Source of the DNA: Vulcanococcus sp. Clear-D1
GTDB lineage: Bacteria > Cyanobacteriota > Cyanobacteriia > PCC-6307 > Cyanobiaceae
Assembly (NCBI RefSeq): GCF_014654725.1
Contig: NZ_JACVZV010000024.1
Location: 124,001-188,000 of the forward strand
Length of the DNA stretch: 64,000 nucleotides
Reading direction: 5' to 3'
Shown here: positions 9,985 to 17,722 of the stretch, in pieces
Numbering within the stretch: the stretch's first letter is position 1
How the letters are laid out: every line of letters starts with the position of its first letter
Position numbers and translations under genes: made by a program
The notes under the pieces: generated by a model
The model's input: only the letters and a program-made list of their open reading frames with translations
Told to the model about the DNA's origin: nothing
Databases searched by the model: none

Positions 9985-10335
9985 CTATGGCTGGCCGGAA
10001 TCCCGACCGCTTACCGAGCTCCCCAGAGCCAACCCAGCCAGGATGCTCAGTCCCTGATTCACCGCGTCATCGATGCGCCCCTGAGGGCGGGCGCAGAACA
10101 ACGCCACGGCGTGCTCAGAAGTGGAAGCGCCCGAGGGTTGCTGCGGTCCATCGGGATCCTCCACGCCACCGAGGCGAGCGCCCTCATCCACCCGCTGCTC
10201 AATCGCCGGCAGACCGTTCATCCGTACATACAGCCAGCTCAGGGCGGTGCAATTGAGCAGGTCAAACGCAAGCGTGGCGCCCTGGAACCCCAGGATCCCG
10301 GTGGAGATCCAGACCACCAGCCGGCGGGAATCCAT
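9985..10335 (-). CDS. Small membrane protein
   Basis: 116 residues. An N-terminal hydrophobic stretch (LVVWISTGILGFQGATLAFDLLNCTALSWLYV) and a second one near the end (NQGLSILAGLALGSS) suggest two membrane segments around a polar loop. It resembles small picocyanobacterial membrane proteins but I cannot name the family. Confidence 0.55.
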   Translation of the reverse strand: MDSRRLVVWISTGILGFQGATLAFDLLNCTALSWLYVRMNGLPAIEQRVDEGARLGGVEDPDGPQQPSGASTSEHAVALFCARPQGRIDDAVNQGLSILAGLALGSSVSGRDSGQP

Positions 10336-10353
10336 GGAGCATTGGCGAACTGC

Positions 10354-10578
10354 TCAGAAGGGTTCCGGGCCTGATCCATCTGCCATGACTTCATCAGGCA
10401 GCTGTGCACTGAGCCGGTCCGCCAGCTCCAGACAGCGGTCCATCTCTGCCCAGAGCAACTCCCGCCGCTCTGACGTCACAGCAAAGGAGCGGTGGTGCAG
10501 ATCGCGGCCGAGATAACGCAGGGCATCGCAGATGCGGCGCCAGTCAGCAGAGCTGAGCTCGTGGGTGGGATCGGTCAT
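10354..10578 (-). CDS. Hypothetical helical protein
   Basis: 74 residues from ATG 10578; longer starts would overlap the divergent lysozyme gene. The sequence (DWRRICDALRYLGRDLHHRSFAVTSERRELLWAEMDRCLELADRLSAQ) is amphipathic and helical. No family recognised. It lies 18 nt upstream of the small membrane gene on the same strand. Confidence 0.5.
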   Translation of the reverse strand: MTDPTHELSSADWRRICDALRYLGRDLHHRSFAVTSERRELLWAEMDRCLELADRLSAQLPDEVMADGSGPEPF

Positions 10579-10642
10579 GAATTGATCCTGCCTGCCGCAG
10601 ATCGCTTCGTCGGAACCTTCAAGGGTTCTCTGCCTCGCCTTA

Positions 10643-11878
10643 ATGCCACTAACCCCTGAGGGCTGGACCCTGCTCAAAACCTGGGAGGGCTGCCGCCTAA
10701 GCGCCTACCCCGACCCCGCCAGTGGCGGTGCTCCCTGGACCATCGGCTACGGCCACACCGGTGCGGAGGTGGTGCAGGGACTGACGATCACGCAGGAGAA
10801 GGCCGAGACCTGGCTCAAGCAAGACGTGGCTGAGGCGGCCGGCTCTGTCGACCGGCTCCTCTCCGGCGTTGGCCTGACTGCCCGTCAGCGCGATGCCCTG
10901 ATCAGCTTCTGCTTCAACGTCGGCGGGGGAGCCTTGGAGAGATCCACCCTGCGCAAGCGCCTGCAGGCGGATGAATGCCCGGCTGTGGTGATCGCCCAGG
11001 AGTTGCCGCGCTGGTGCAAAGGCCCCAACGGCCCCGTTGAAGGGCTCAAGCGCCGCAGGGCCGCTGAGGTGTCCCATGCCCAGGCTCCAGATGGCGCTGA
11101 TGCAACTGAACGCCAAGCAACTTGGGCTAATCAGCACTACAAAAACGAGCCGATCCAGCTCCTGGACGCGGTGCGTCACCACAAGGGATTGGCCCATCAG
11201 CAAGAGGCCTGGTTGCAGCTGGAGCGCTCGCTCACTGCCGAGCAACGGGCTGCCTTCGCGGAGATGTTTCGCACTCCGGCTTCACCGTCGAACGCGACTT
11301 CTAAACCTGAGCTGCCCGGCCTGATCGAACTGCCGGTGCCCTACCTGAGCCAGAACGACAGCGCCACCAGCCAAGGACCGCGCATGTGCTTCTCATCGAG
11401 TTGCGCCATGGCAGCTGCCTTCCTGAAACCCGATGCGCTTCGTGGCCCCGGCCAACTGGACGATCAATACCTGGCGCTGGTGCAACGCCATGGCGACACC
11501 AGCGATGCCAATGCCCAAGTCGCTGCACTCCACAGCCTGGGCCTGCAGGCACGCTTCCGGACAGACGGCTCCATCGAAGACCTGATCGAGCAACTCAAAC
11601 GGGGACTCCCTTGCCCAGTGGGTTGGCTCCATAAAGGCCCCGTCTCGGCCCCCTCCGGTGGCGGCCACTGGAGCCTGGTGATCGGATGGGATCCAGCCAA
11701 GCGCCAATTCCTGATGCATGACCCCAACGGGGAAGCCGATCTGATGAACGGCGGCTACGTGACCACTTCCATCGGCAGCGGAGCGGCCCTGCGCTACTCC
11801 GAGCGCAACTGGGGTCGCCGCTGGATGGTGGAAGGAGCTGGAACGGGTTGGTGGATCGAGCTCAACAAGAACGATTGA
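10643..11878 (+). CDS. GH24 lysozyme fused to a C39-like peptidase domain
   Basis: 411 residues with two hydrolase domains. Residues 3-145 are a phage-type lysozyme: catalytic Glu15 in TWEGCRLSAYPDP, then WTIGYGHT and FNVGGGALERSTLRKRL, cutting peptidoglycan glycan strands. Residues 230-405 resemble the C39-like papain fold: a Cys in GPRMCFSSSCAMAAAF (249 or 254), His342 in GGHWSLVIGWD and HDPNG near 360. No signal peptide is seen, so export would need a holin-like route, or the enzyme acts on lysis. It may be a phage-derived lysin recruited by cyanobacteria. Confidence 0.82.
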   Translation: MPLTPEGWTLLKTWEGCRLSAYPDPASGGAPWTIGYGHTGAEVVQGLTITQEKAETWLKQDVAEAAGSVDRLLSGVGLTARQRDALISFCFNVGGGALERSTLRKRLQADECPAVVIAQELPRWCKGPNGPVEGLKRRRAAEVSHAQAPDGADATERQATWANQHYKNEPIQLLDAVRHHKGLAHQQEAWLQLERSLTAEQRAAFAEMFRTPASPSNATSKPELPGLIELPVPYLSQNDSATSQGPRMCFSSSCAMAAAFLKPDALRGPGQLDDQYLALVQRHGDTSDANAQVAALHSLGLQARFRTDGSIEDLIEQLKRGLPCPVGWLHKGPVSAPSGGGHWSLVIGWDPAKRQFLMHDPNGEADLMNGGYVTTSIGSGAALRYSERNWGRRWMVEGAGTGWWIELNKND

Positions 11879-11920
11879 GCAGCTAAGCGGGGAACACTTT
11901 CACCAGTTGTTCCTAGATCC

Positions 11921-12088
11921 ATGACCTTCACACCAGCCATGTCCCCCATTTCCCTGCCTAGCGATCACCACGTGCGCCTGGGCCTGGAGGCCCAGCTGTG
12001 CCAGTGCTGGGCGATGTACAGCTCGCTGCCCACAGAAGCCAACCGCTATCAACTGGTGCGCCTGGAGCGTTTGCTGCAGAGCCTTTGA
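11921..12088 (+). CDS. Small protein, about 55 residues
   Basis: From ATG 11921 (or 11939, in frame) the product reads MSPISLPSDHHVRLGLEAQL... ANRYQLVRLERLLQSL. It is helical with a Cys-Trp pair (CQCWAMY). Codon use is like the host's, and a terminator follows 70 nt downstream. Unrecognised; it may be transcribed with the lysozyme-C39 gene 42 nt upstream. Confidence 0.5.
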   Translation: MTFTPAMSPISLPSDHHVRLGLEAQLCQCWAMYSSLPTEANRYQLVRLERLLQSL

Positions 12089-12155
12089 GTGGCAGATCAG
12101 GTGTTCAGCGTGTTACAACCGAACCACTGCAGAGGGTGACAACCTGCAAGCCCGT

Positions 12156-12186
12156 GGAGGCCCATCAAGGCCTCCCTTTTTTATGG
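12156..12186 (+). terminator. Intrinsic terminator
   Basis: A 7-bp stem (GGAGGCC, loop CATCAA, GGCCTCC) followed by CTTTTTT on the plus strand. It closes the lysozyme/small-protein unit before cyAbrB. Confidence 0.85.
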
Positions 12187-12260
12187 GAACAATGGGGTGA
12201 ATCAGCCTCGCGACAGACACTGAAGCGCGTTACGGTCGGGCCGACTCAATCTCAGCTTCC

Positions 12261-12623
12261 ATGCTCACCGGCTCTGAATTGCTCGCCAAAGTCAAGGAAC
12301 TGGGCGATGCCTCGAAATCCGATCTGGTGCGCAGCTGCGGCTACGTGAGCACCAAGAAAGATGGCAGCGAGCGCCTGAACTTCACCGCCTTCTACGAAGC
12401 CCTGCTCGATGCCAAAGGCCTGAGCCTCGGCAACGACGGCGCTGGCCGGGGCAAAGGTGGCCGCAAGCTCAGCTACACCGCCACCGTTCAAGGCAACGGC
12501 AACCTGCTGGTGGGCAAGGCCTACACCGCCATGCTCGACCTCAAGCCCGGTGATGAGTTTGAGATCAAGCTGGGGCGTAAGCAGATCAAGCTGATTCCCT
12601 CAGGCGCCGTAGAAGAGGACTGA
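12261..12623 (+). CDS. cyAbrB transcriptional regulator
   Basis: 120 residues, the length of cyanobacterial AbrB-like regulators. The N-terminal cyanobacteria-specific part is ELLAKVKELGDASKSDLVRS... RLNFTAFYEALLDAKG; the C-terminal AbrB/SpoVT swapped-hairpin fold is GKAYTAMLDLKPGDEFEIKLGRKQIKL. The family controls nitrogen, carbon and redox genes in cyanobacteria by binding AT-rich DNA. A near copy of the N-terminal part (about 40 of 52 residues alike) lies inside the large membrane protein at 32213. Confidence 0.93.
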   Translation: MLTGSELLAKVKELGDASKSDLVRSCGYVSTKKDGSERLNFTAFYEALLDAKGLSLGNDGAGRGKGGRKLSYTATVQGNGNLLVGKAYTAMLDLKPGDEFEIKLGRKQIKLIPSGAVEED

Positions 12624-12653
12624 GTCGTCTGACCCAAACGGAGCCGCTGTCAA

Positions 12654-12977
12654 TCAGCGGCTCTTGACGCAGTAGCTGCCCGAGCTGAACCAGCCGATCG
12701 GGCAACTGGATCCCGTTTTCTGAATGGCTTGGCGCTGATTGCTTGGGCTGCTCACGCAGTACGAGCCAGAGCTGTAGAAGCCGATCGGACAGCTACCACC
12801 AGCTTTCTGGAGAGCACCTCTGGTATTACTGCTCTTGGAAGGAACGCAGTAGCGACCGGAGGCGTAGTAGCCCAGCGGGCACCCTCCCACTTTTGGGAGG
12901 GGTTGTACAGGCTGCTGGGCCAGAGACGGTGTAGGCATGAGCAGCAAAAGAGCCGCCAAGGGTGTTTCAGGCCTCAT
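12654..12977 (-). CDS. Secreted Cys-repeat protein
   Basis: From ATG 12977 the product has a signal peptide (PLAALLLLMPTPSLA-QQ) and three repeats of GGSCPIGFYSSGSYCV type, each with two Cys that could form one disulfide. Such repeats occur in small secreted cyanobacterial proteins of unknown role. The start lies just past the SIMPL stop (TGAGCATG), so the two genes are translationally close and share one operon. Confidence 0.7.
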   Translation of the reverse strand: MRPETPLAALLLLMPTPSLAQQPVQPLPKVGGCPLGYYASGRYCVPSKSSNTRGALQKAGGSCPIGFYSSGSYCVSSPSNQRQAIQKTGSSCPIGWFSSGSYCVKSR

Positions 12978-12979
12978 GC

Positions 12980-13792
12980 TCAATCCACCCTGAACGTGAC
13001 GGCCATCACCGCTGTGATGTCCTTATCAATGGTACTGGTGTTGTAGGACCCGAAATCAGCCGTCTCCGTGGAATTGGGAACCGTGATCTGGAAGGTGCCC
13101 GTGTCTGCGTTGGTGATCGCACCAATGCTCGAACCAGCCTGGCCTGCAATGGCCCTGGCTCGATTGCGAGCATCACGAGTTGCCTTGGCGAGCATGTCGA
13201 CTCGCTTCTCGGCAAGCTTGGTATAGGTGTAAGCCGGTTCGTTGATGGTGAGAGGGACGCCTTGACCGATCAACTGCCCAATTCGACCAGAGATTTTGTA
13301 AATCCTGTCGACGTCCCAGCTACCGATCAGAATGGCCTGTTTTGTCGTCCATACAGTGGAGCGAAGCTCACCTGTACGGGGGTCGCGAACGATCTCCTTT
13401 TCTGACTTCACAGAGTCCAGCTCCAGTTCATGAGGCTGAATGCCTTGAGCCTTCAAGAAGGCAACAGTCTTCTCAACAGCAGGTTGAAGACCCTGGTACG
13501 AAGCCTGCTGAGTGGGACCGCTCTGGGTGACTTCAACAGACCAATCAACATAGTCAGAGGTGATGCGCTCGGTACTGGCACCAGTCACCGTGATCGTGTC
13601 ATTGGCGTTACGGATACCCTTCACCAAAACGCCGCTTGCTGTTGTCAGGCCAAGCCCAAGAACGGCCATGGCGAAGACAAGTGGTGGAGTACGTTTGGCG
13701 AAGCTCCAGCAGCCTTCCGACAAGGCGAGAAGCTTCTTACGGCATAGAACCAGGCTGGATAGCCTGACAGTTCGTTCAGAAGACGAGCTCAA
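12980..13792 (-). CDS. SIMPL-domain (DUF541) envelope protein
   Basis: About 270 residues from TTG 13792. One hydrophobic segment at 36-58 (LVFAMAVLGLGLTTASGVLVKG) is a membrane anchor or signal. The rest is a SIMPL domain: NDTITVTGASTERITSDYVDWSVEV, then EKRVDMLAKATRDARNRARAIAGQAGSSIGAI, as in Omp28/BP26-like periplasmic oligomers. A later ATG at 13669 is possible, but the TTG puts the start 58 nt from a conserved upstream motif also seen before four other genes, so I prefer it. Confidence 0.82.
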   Translation of the reverse strand: MSSSSERTVRLSSLVLCRKKLLALSEGCWSFAKRTPPLVFAMAVLGLGLTTASGVLVKGIRNANDTITVTGASTERITSDYVDWSVEVTQSGPTQQASYQGLQPAVEKTVAFLKAQGIQPHELELDSVKSEKEIVRDPRTGELRSTVWTTKQAILIGSWDVDRIYKISGRIGQLIGQGVPLTINEPAYTYTKLAEKRVDMLAKATRDARNRARAIAGQAGSSIGAITNADTGTFQITVPNSTETADFGSYNTSTIDKDITAVMAVTFRVD

Positions 13793-13850
13793 TTGTGAGT
13801 AGCGATTAGAACATCACCCTAAAGCCCCTAAATCTGACAAGGCAATCAGA

Positions 13851-13867
13851 CTCGTGCGAACAACGAC
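13851..13867 (-). promoter_or_regulatory. Conserved upstream motif, copy 1 (SIMPL operon)
   Basis: On the coding strand it reads GTCGTTGTTCGCACGAG, the most diverged copy of the GCCGTCSTTCGCACGA motif. It ends 58 nt before the TTG start. Spacing equals that of the other four copies. Confidence 0.55.
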
Positions 13868-13943
13868 CCAAGGGCCAGGGATATCCTCCGGGTATTCATC
13901 GTATGCATAGGTAGCACCTGAGGAGTTGCAGGGATAGTGGAGA

Positions 13944-14513
13944 ATGCGTAGACTCAGAAGAACGCCATATCCGAAAGTGCCCCTACACGTATCCGAGACA
14001 CATTTCTTCTGTGAATTCTCAGGCCCCGACCACTCAAGATTAAGTGCTGCTGTCCTCTATATAGTTGTCGACGGCTTCATTAGTACCGACGGAGAAGAAA
14101 CGCAAGAAATAGCAGCCCTTGCTTATGGCTACGCTGGTGGGCAGACACAAAGCGACTATCTATTCCGGAGAGACGGGGAAAATGGTCTTTGGCTCTACTC
14201 AGACTCCAGCGGAGGTGAGTGGAAGGGGGCGCGCACCACGAGCGACGGGAGCCACCTCTATGACCTAGAGATTGAAGAGCCACAAGAATGGACGAGTCAA
14301 GACCAAGATCTGCAGTCCTTACTAGAAGCACGATGGGACGAGTATTTCAAAGCCGATGAGGATGGCGACATCACAGTTTCAGAAGAGAGATTCAAGGCGC
14401 TGAAGCAAAATGACACCATCGCGCAGACAGACGGCTTTGACATGGATATCCTTTGGGATATCTCGCCGATGACAAACTTCACAACCCAGTACGCTGACCC
14501 CTATTACAACTAA
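13944..14513 (+). CDS. Acidic protein at the far end of the cassette array
   Basis: 189 residues, unrecognised. The core has Gly/Asp-rich beta-like sequence (YLFRRDGENGLWLYSDSSGG), and KADEDGDITVSEE at about 132-144 fits an EF-hand calcium loop except for Lys at position 1. The TAA stop lies inside the core box of the neighbouring attC. No attC is visible on its left, so it is either a cassette that lost its site or the sequence into which the array was built. Confidence 0.65.
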   Translation: MRRLRRTPYPKVPLHVSETHFFCEFSGPDHSRLSAAVLYIVVDGFISTDGEETQEIAALAYGYAGGQTQSDYLFRRDGENGLWLYSDSSGGEWKGARTTSDGSHLYDLEIEEPQEWTSQDQDLQSLLEARWDEYFKADEDGDITVSEERFKALKQNDTIAQTDGFDMDILWDISPMTNFTTQYADPYYN

Positions 14514-14609
14514 CGCCAGCGATCACCTGCCCGCAGGAGACCAGTGCTCAGATTATTCGCTGGGCGCATAGTTCTCTAGGTACGGGGCAGGTGTATTGCG
14601 TCGTTAGGC
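14508..14609 (-). repeat. attC of cassette 10
   Basis: Ends AACTAAC and GTTAGGC; inner arms CACCTGCCCGCA-like with their complements. The left box deviates from consensus, as expected where the array meets other DNA. Confidence 0.8.
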
Positions 14610-14656
14610 ATGCTGGACTAACGTGGTTTGTGACCTGCTGATATGGGTTCTACCAC

Positions 14657-15070
14657 ATGGCAACGATTCTCATCGAGGACAAGAAGGGTGTGATCGTCTA
14701 CTCGAAGGATCCACTCACCAAGGGGAACGTTCAAATTACCGATATCTTTGTCACCTTCGACGATAATAGCGACAACTATGCGAATTATGTCGCAGAAGAA
14801 GATACCATCCAAGATGCAGGTTTCAATATCAAGGCTACAGGCAATAAAAACGATTCTGGCGAGGATGAATATGCGATTCCCGATATCTCACTGAAGCTCA
14901 CTCAGCCGGAAGAGGGCAGTGACAGTGATCCCGATGATTATGAAAGCCTCTGCAGCTCCCTTTGGACTGAGCCGATCAGCTTTAGATATGCAATAGATTT
15001 CAATGATTCTGGCGACGCAAGCGATTATGAATCCTTTCCTGAGCTATCCCTCTTGGATAAGGACGATTGA
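14657..15070 (+). CDS. Acidic cassette protein with FDDNSDNY motif (cassette 10)
   Basis: 137 residues, very acidic (ending LSLLDKDD), predicted beta-rich. FVTFDDNSDNYANY resembles LTYDDGSDNYESF of the cassette 7 protein, and SDPDDYESL and ASDYESFPE repeat the theme. Function unknown. It is followed in the same cassette by a HEPN-like gene, which makes a two-gene toxin-antitoxin-like pair conceivable but unproven. Confidence 0.65.
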   Translation: MATILIEDKKGVIVYSKDPLTKGNVQITDIFVTFDDNSDNYANYVAEEDTIQDAGFNIKATGNKNDSGEDEYAIPDISLKLTQPEEGSDSDPDDYESLCSSLWTEPISFRYAIDFNDSGDASDYESFPELSLLDKDD

Positions 15071-15113
15071 TCACAAGAGCAGCAACGTTTTTAAACGTCT
15101 CAATGCCACTCCG

Positions 15114-15563
15114 ATGGACCAATTAGAAAAGAAGCAGATCGGGCGTTACATGCGATACAAACTTGCTTTTGATCGCATGGACGAGGCTTTGCAAGAAGGC
15201 TGGCTACTCGAAGCCATCTCTCTTCAAGAGAGCATTATCTCAGATCGACTCACATCAATACTCGACGCAAAAGGAGAAACCGTATCCATAAAACAGAGTC
15301 TTGGCAGACTGATTAGTCATGCCAAGAAGGTGATGACTGGAAGCGGTGCAACAGTTGATGGAGATTTCTTCCATGAACTTGATCAATGGAGGGATGCACG
15401 CAATGAGTGCGTTCACGCCTTCTGCAAGTTGGACGACCACGCTTATGCAGAAAACTCTGCAGAGATCTTCGGCGAGCAGATGTGGGAGACAGCCAAGAAG
15501 GGAAGAGAGCTCGTTGACTTAGTGAAACACCTCTCACATGAGGCCAAAGCAGGCCGTCTCTAA
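15114..15563 (+). CDS. HEPN-like protein (cassette 10)
   Basis: About 150 residues from ATG 15114; earlier in-frame starts overlap the preceding gene. Mostly helical. WRDARNECVHAFCK holds an R-x4-H motif (RNECVH), the catalytic signature of HEPN ribonucleases in toxin-antitoxin and defence systems, here after a long helix containing FHELDQ. No MNT-type antitoxin is next to it; the acidic gene just upstream is the only partner in the cassette. RNase activity is inferred from the motif. Confidence 0.6.
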   Translation: MDQLEKKQIGRYMRYKLAFDRMDEALQEGWLLEAISLQESIISDRLTSILDAKGETVSIKQSLGRLISHAKKVMTGSGATVDGDFFHELDQWRDARNECVHAFCKLDDHAYAENSAEIFGEQMWETAKKGRELVDLVKHLSHEAKAGRL

Positions 15564-15602
15564 ACCGTAAAGGACGTAGCGCCGAAGCCGCTCGCCTCGT
15601 CT

Positions 15603-15703
15603 GCCTAACGCCAGCGATCACCTGCCCGCAGGAGCCAATGACTGAGTTATTCACTGGGTGCATAATTCGAGTAGCGCGTGTCAGGTGTATTGCGTCGTTA
15701 GGC
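15603..15703 (-). repeat. attC of cassette 9
   Basis: 101 bp, ends GCCTAAC and GTTAGGC, with inner arms CACCTG/CAGGTG. Confidence 0.88.
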
Positions 15704-15720
15704 AGCCAAGAAAGCTGTGT

Positions 15721-15726
15721 TATGAT
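15721..15726 (+). promoter_or_regulatory. Candidate -10 box for cassette 9 gene
   Basis: TATGAT lies 17 nt after TTAGGC, which is part of the attC end box, and 22 nt before ATG 15749. If used, the attC end would supply the -35 region. Confidence 0.4.
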
Positions 15727-15748
15727 TATACCGATCACACACCTAATA

Positions 15749-16567
15749 ATGCCTGCTTACACGTTTGACTTGTCACTTGCGGATGGAGGTGGCATTCCAA
15801 TCAGGTTCGATCTAGAAGCACTACCAGAAAGCTATTGTTTTGCTCTCGACGGGCGAAGCGATAACGGGGAAGACGATTACGAATGCCATCGACTGAGACC
15901 GGACGATATAGACATATCAGGCCTCAAGGTAGTCAAGAGCGAAGAAGGACTTATTCTCGTTACCGGAACTGCAACCATAGAGGACAAGGACAGGTCGGCT
16001 TCCGATGGTTTTTTCAGCGGATGTAGTAACAGTGGCGAAGTACAGATTAGTGTGTGCATTATTGGAGATGATGGCAGGGAAGTTACACCTTGGTCCCAGC
16101 ATTACACATTGACATGCAAAGAGGAGGCCCGCGTAAATGGCTGGGCCTTGGACTCACACAATCCCCCTAGCGCAAGGCTAGACAGAGAAATTAAATTCGT
16201 ATTGATGCTTAACAACGAGCTCAAGCCTATTGATATGGGAGATAGGCGTGAGATCTTGGAGCGCCTTGTGATTTCCGACTGGGCAGACTATGCATGGGGT
16301 AACTACCACTGCGAATACGACTTTGGGGATCAGAGTCATATTTACAAGAGTGTTGAGATGAATACCCCTGAATCGTTGGCTCAATTCGCAGAGTCGATCG
16401 TTTGCCTAGCACCAGATGCACTATTCCTTGCTGACGAGAAGAGCAAAGCGTTCACCCAAGTCAGCTTAGACATCAAGTCAATCGTCTCTATGCTCCAGAA
16501 TCAGAGAGAGATCGATGTTCGCGCCATAACGCTTGAGTATGACAATGGTGATGGCTGGGATGACTAG
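15749..16567 (+). CDS. Acidic cassette protein (cassette 9)
   Basis: About 272 residues from ATG 15749. An ATG at 15722 is in frame but would overlap the candidate -10 box. No known family. Motifs DGRSDNGEDDYE, ISGLKVVKSEEGLILVTGTATIEDKDR and a tail YDNGDGWDD repeat the acidic, aromatic style of other cassettes. Cytosolic by sequence. Confidence 0.65.
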   Translation: MPAYTFDLSLADGGGIPIRFDLEALPESYCFALDGRSDNGEDDYECHRLRPDDIDISGLKVVKSEEGLILVTGTATIEDKDRSASDGFFSGCSNSGEVQISVCIIGDDGREVTPWSQHYTLTCKEEARVNGWALDSHNPPSARLDREIKFVLMLNNELKPIDMGDRREILERLVISDWADYAWGNYHCEYDFGDQSHIYKSVEMNTPESLAQFAESIVCLAPDALFLADEKSKAFTQVSLDIKSIVSMLQNQREIDVRAITLEYDNGDGWDD

Positions 16568-16571
16568 TTCT

Positions 16572-16672
16572 GCCTAACGCCAGCGATCACCTGCCCGCAG
16601 GAGCCAATGCCTGAGTTATTCATTGGGTGCATAGCTCGAGTGGTGCGGGACAGGTGTATTGCGACGTTAGAC
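16572..16672 (-). repeat. attC of cassette 8
   Basis: 101 bp, ends GCCTAAC and GTTAGAC; it has GCGACGTTAG where the others have GCGTCGTTAG. Confidence 0.88.
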
Positions 16673-16708
16673 ATAGACGTGTAGCATTGCCTAAGTTGAG
16701 TCTTTGAA

Positions 16709-17569
16709 ATGCTTTGCCTGGGTCTGTTCTCACTTAGTAATTTCGAACTACTTAAAGCCTCGGGATTGAATATCGAATGCTCAGCCAACAATGGTGGCAG
16801 AATCATAGCGGTGTTGCGATCTGATGATTGCTTCATCGAAAGCCTTGTGGACGAGGGGCTGAACAAACTAAATGAAGACGAATATTACATGATTGGCGTC
16901 TCCTCTGAGTACGAGTTCTCCGATATTGGCAACCCTGACTTTTCAGTAATGAATGCGTCTGGCGACTTTGCTAGCGGGGATGAGGTGTCTAATCTGGTCG
17001 GTATCAGCACAGAAAGCCAGAAGAGCCTTGATGTATGCGTGACTTTGGGGATCGTGGTTTCCGAACCCATGTGTGAGCACTACTTGAATTTGCTTAATGC
17101 AAATCCTAAAAGATTCTCGTGCATACACGCGCTAGGAGGAATTCCCGTTAGAGCTGGATCCAATGATGAGTATCTAGTCCATCGTCTAGACTTCCATAAG
17201 TCAAGAGGCTGGACAGGTCAAGGACCAGATCCTTCTGTTGCGTGTAGCGTAAAGCCTTTTTTTAGCAATAGTATTAGCGCTCAGCACCCTGAATTAGTGT
17301 CAGCTGCGGAATCAAAGGCAATCTCAGAATATGCGATCTGCTCCGAACTTGTCGACTTGGTAGAAAATGGCAATCTCGACGAGCAGTACACAAAAGTGCA
17401 CTTCTATCGTGGGGCAATCGAAGGATATCCTGATTCATATGGCAGCTTAGATGAAGAAGATAGCGGCGAATACATCGGACCAATGGTTATTTCTACTTTC
17501 TACAATAAGGATGGATTCATGGCTGCCATTACATGGGACGAAATCACCGTTTGGAATTTCGATGACTAA
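16709..17569 (+). CDS. Cassette 8 protein, unknown
   Basis: 286 residues. Long globular protein with several Cys (IECSANNGG, VTLGIVVSEPMCEHYLNLL, CSVKPFF) and an acidic C-terminal end, ITWDEITVWNFDD. The ATG lies 37 nt from the attC. Composition is AT-rich relative to the host. I recognise no domain. Confidence 0.65.
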   Translation: MLCLGLFSLSNFELLKASGLNIECSANNGGRIIAVLRSDDCFIESLVDEGLNKLNEDEYYMIGVSSEYEFSDIGNPDFSVMNASGDFASGDEVSNLVGISTESQKSLDVCVTLGIVVSEPMCEHYLNLLNANPKRFSCIHALGGIPVRAGSNDEYLVHRLDFHKSRGWTGQGPDPSVACSVKPFFSNSISAQHPELVSAAESKAISEYAICSELVDLVENGNLDEQYTKVHFYRGAIEGYPDSYGSLDEEDSGEYIGPMVISTFYNKDGFMAAITWDEITVWNFDD

Positions 17570-17585
17570 TCAGCTCATCTCTTAT

Positions 17586-17686
17586 GTCTAACGCCAGCGA
17601 TCACCTGCCCGCAGGAGCCTTTGCCAAGATTATTCACTGGGTGCATAACCTTCGGGGTGCGGGTCAGGTTCATTGCGTCGTTAGAT
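17586..17686 (-). repeat. attC of cassette 7
   Basis: 101 bp, ends GTCTAAC and GTTAGAT; central part has the GCCTTTGCCAAGATT variant. Confidence 0.88.
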
Positions 17687-17722
17687 GTTTTAGTCTAGAG
17701 TCGAGAAGTCGCGTTACTTACC

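Noticed and set aside
13793-13943. Left-hand attI or attC marking the array border
   Set aside because: No GTTRRRY box with a partner could be found; the left border stays open.
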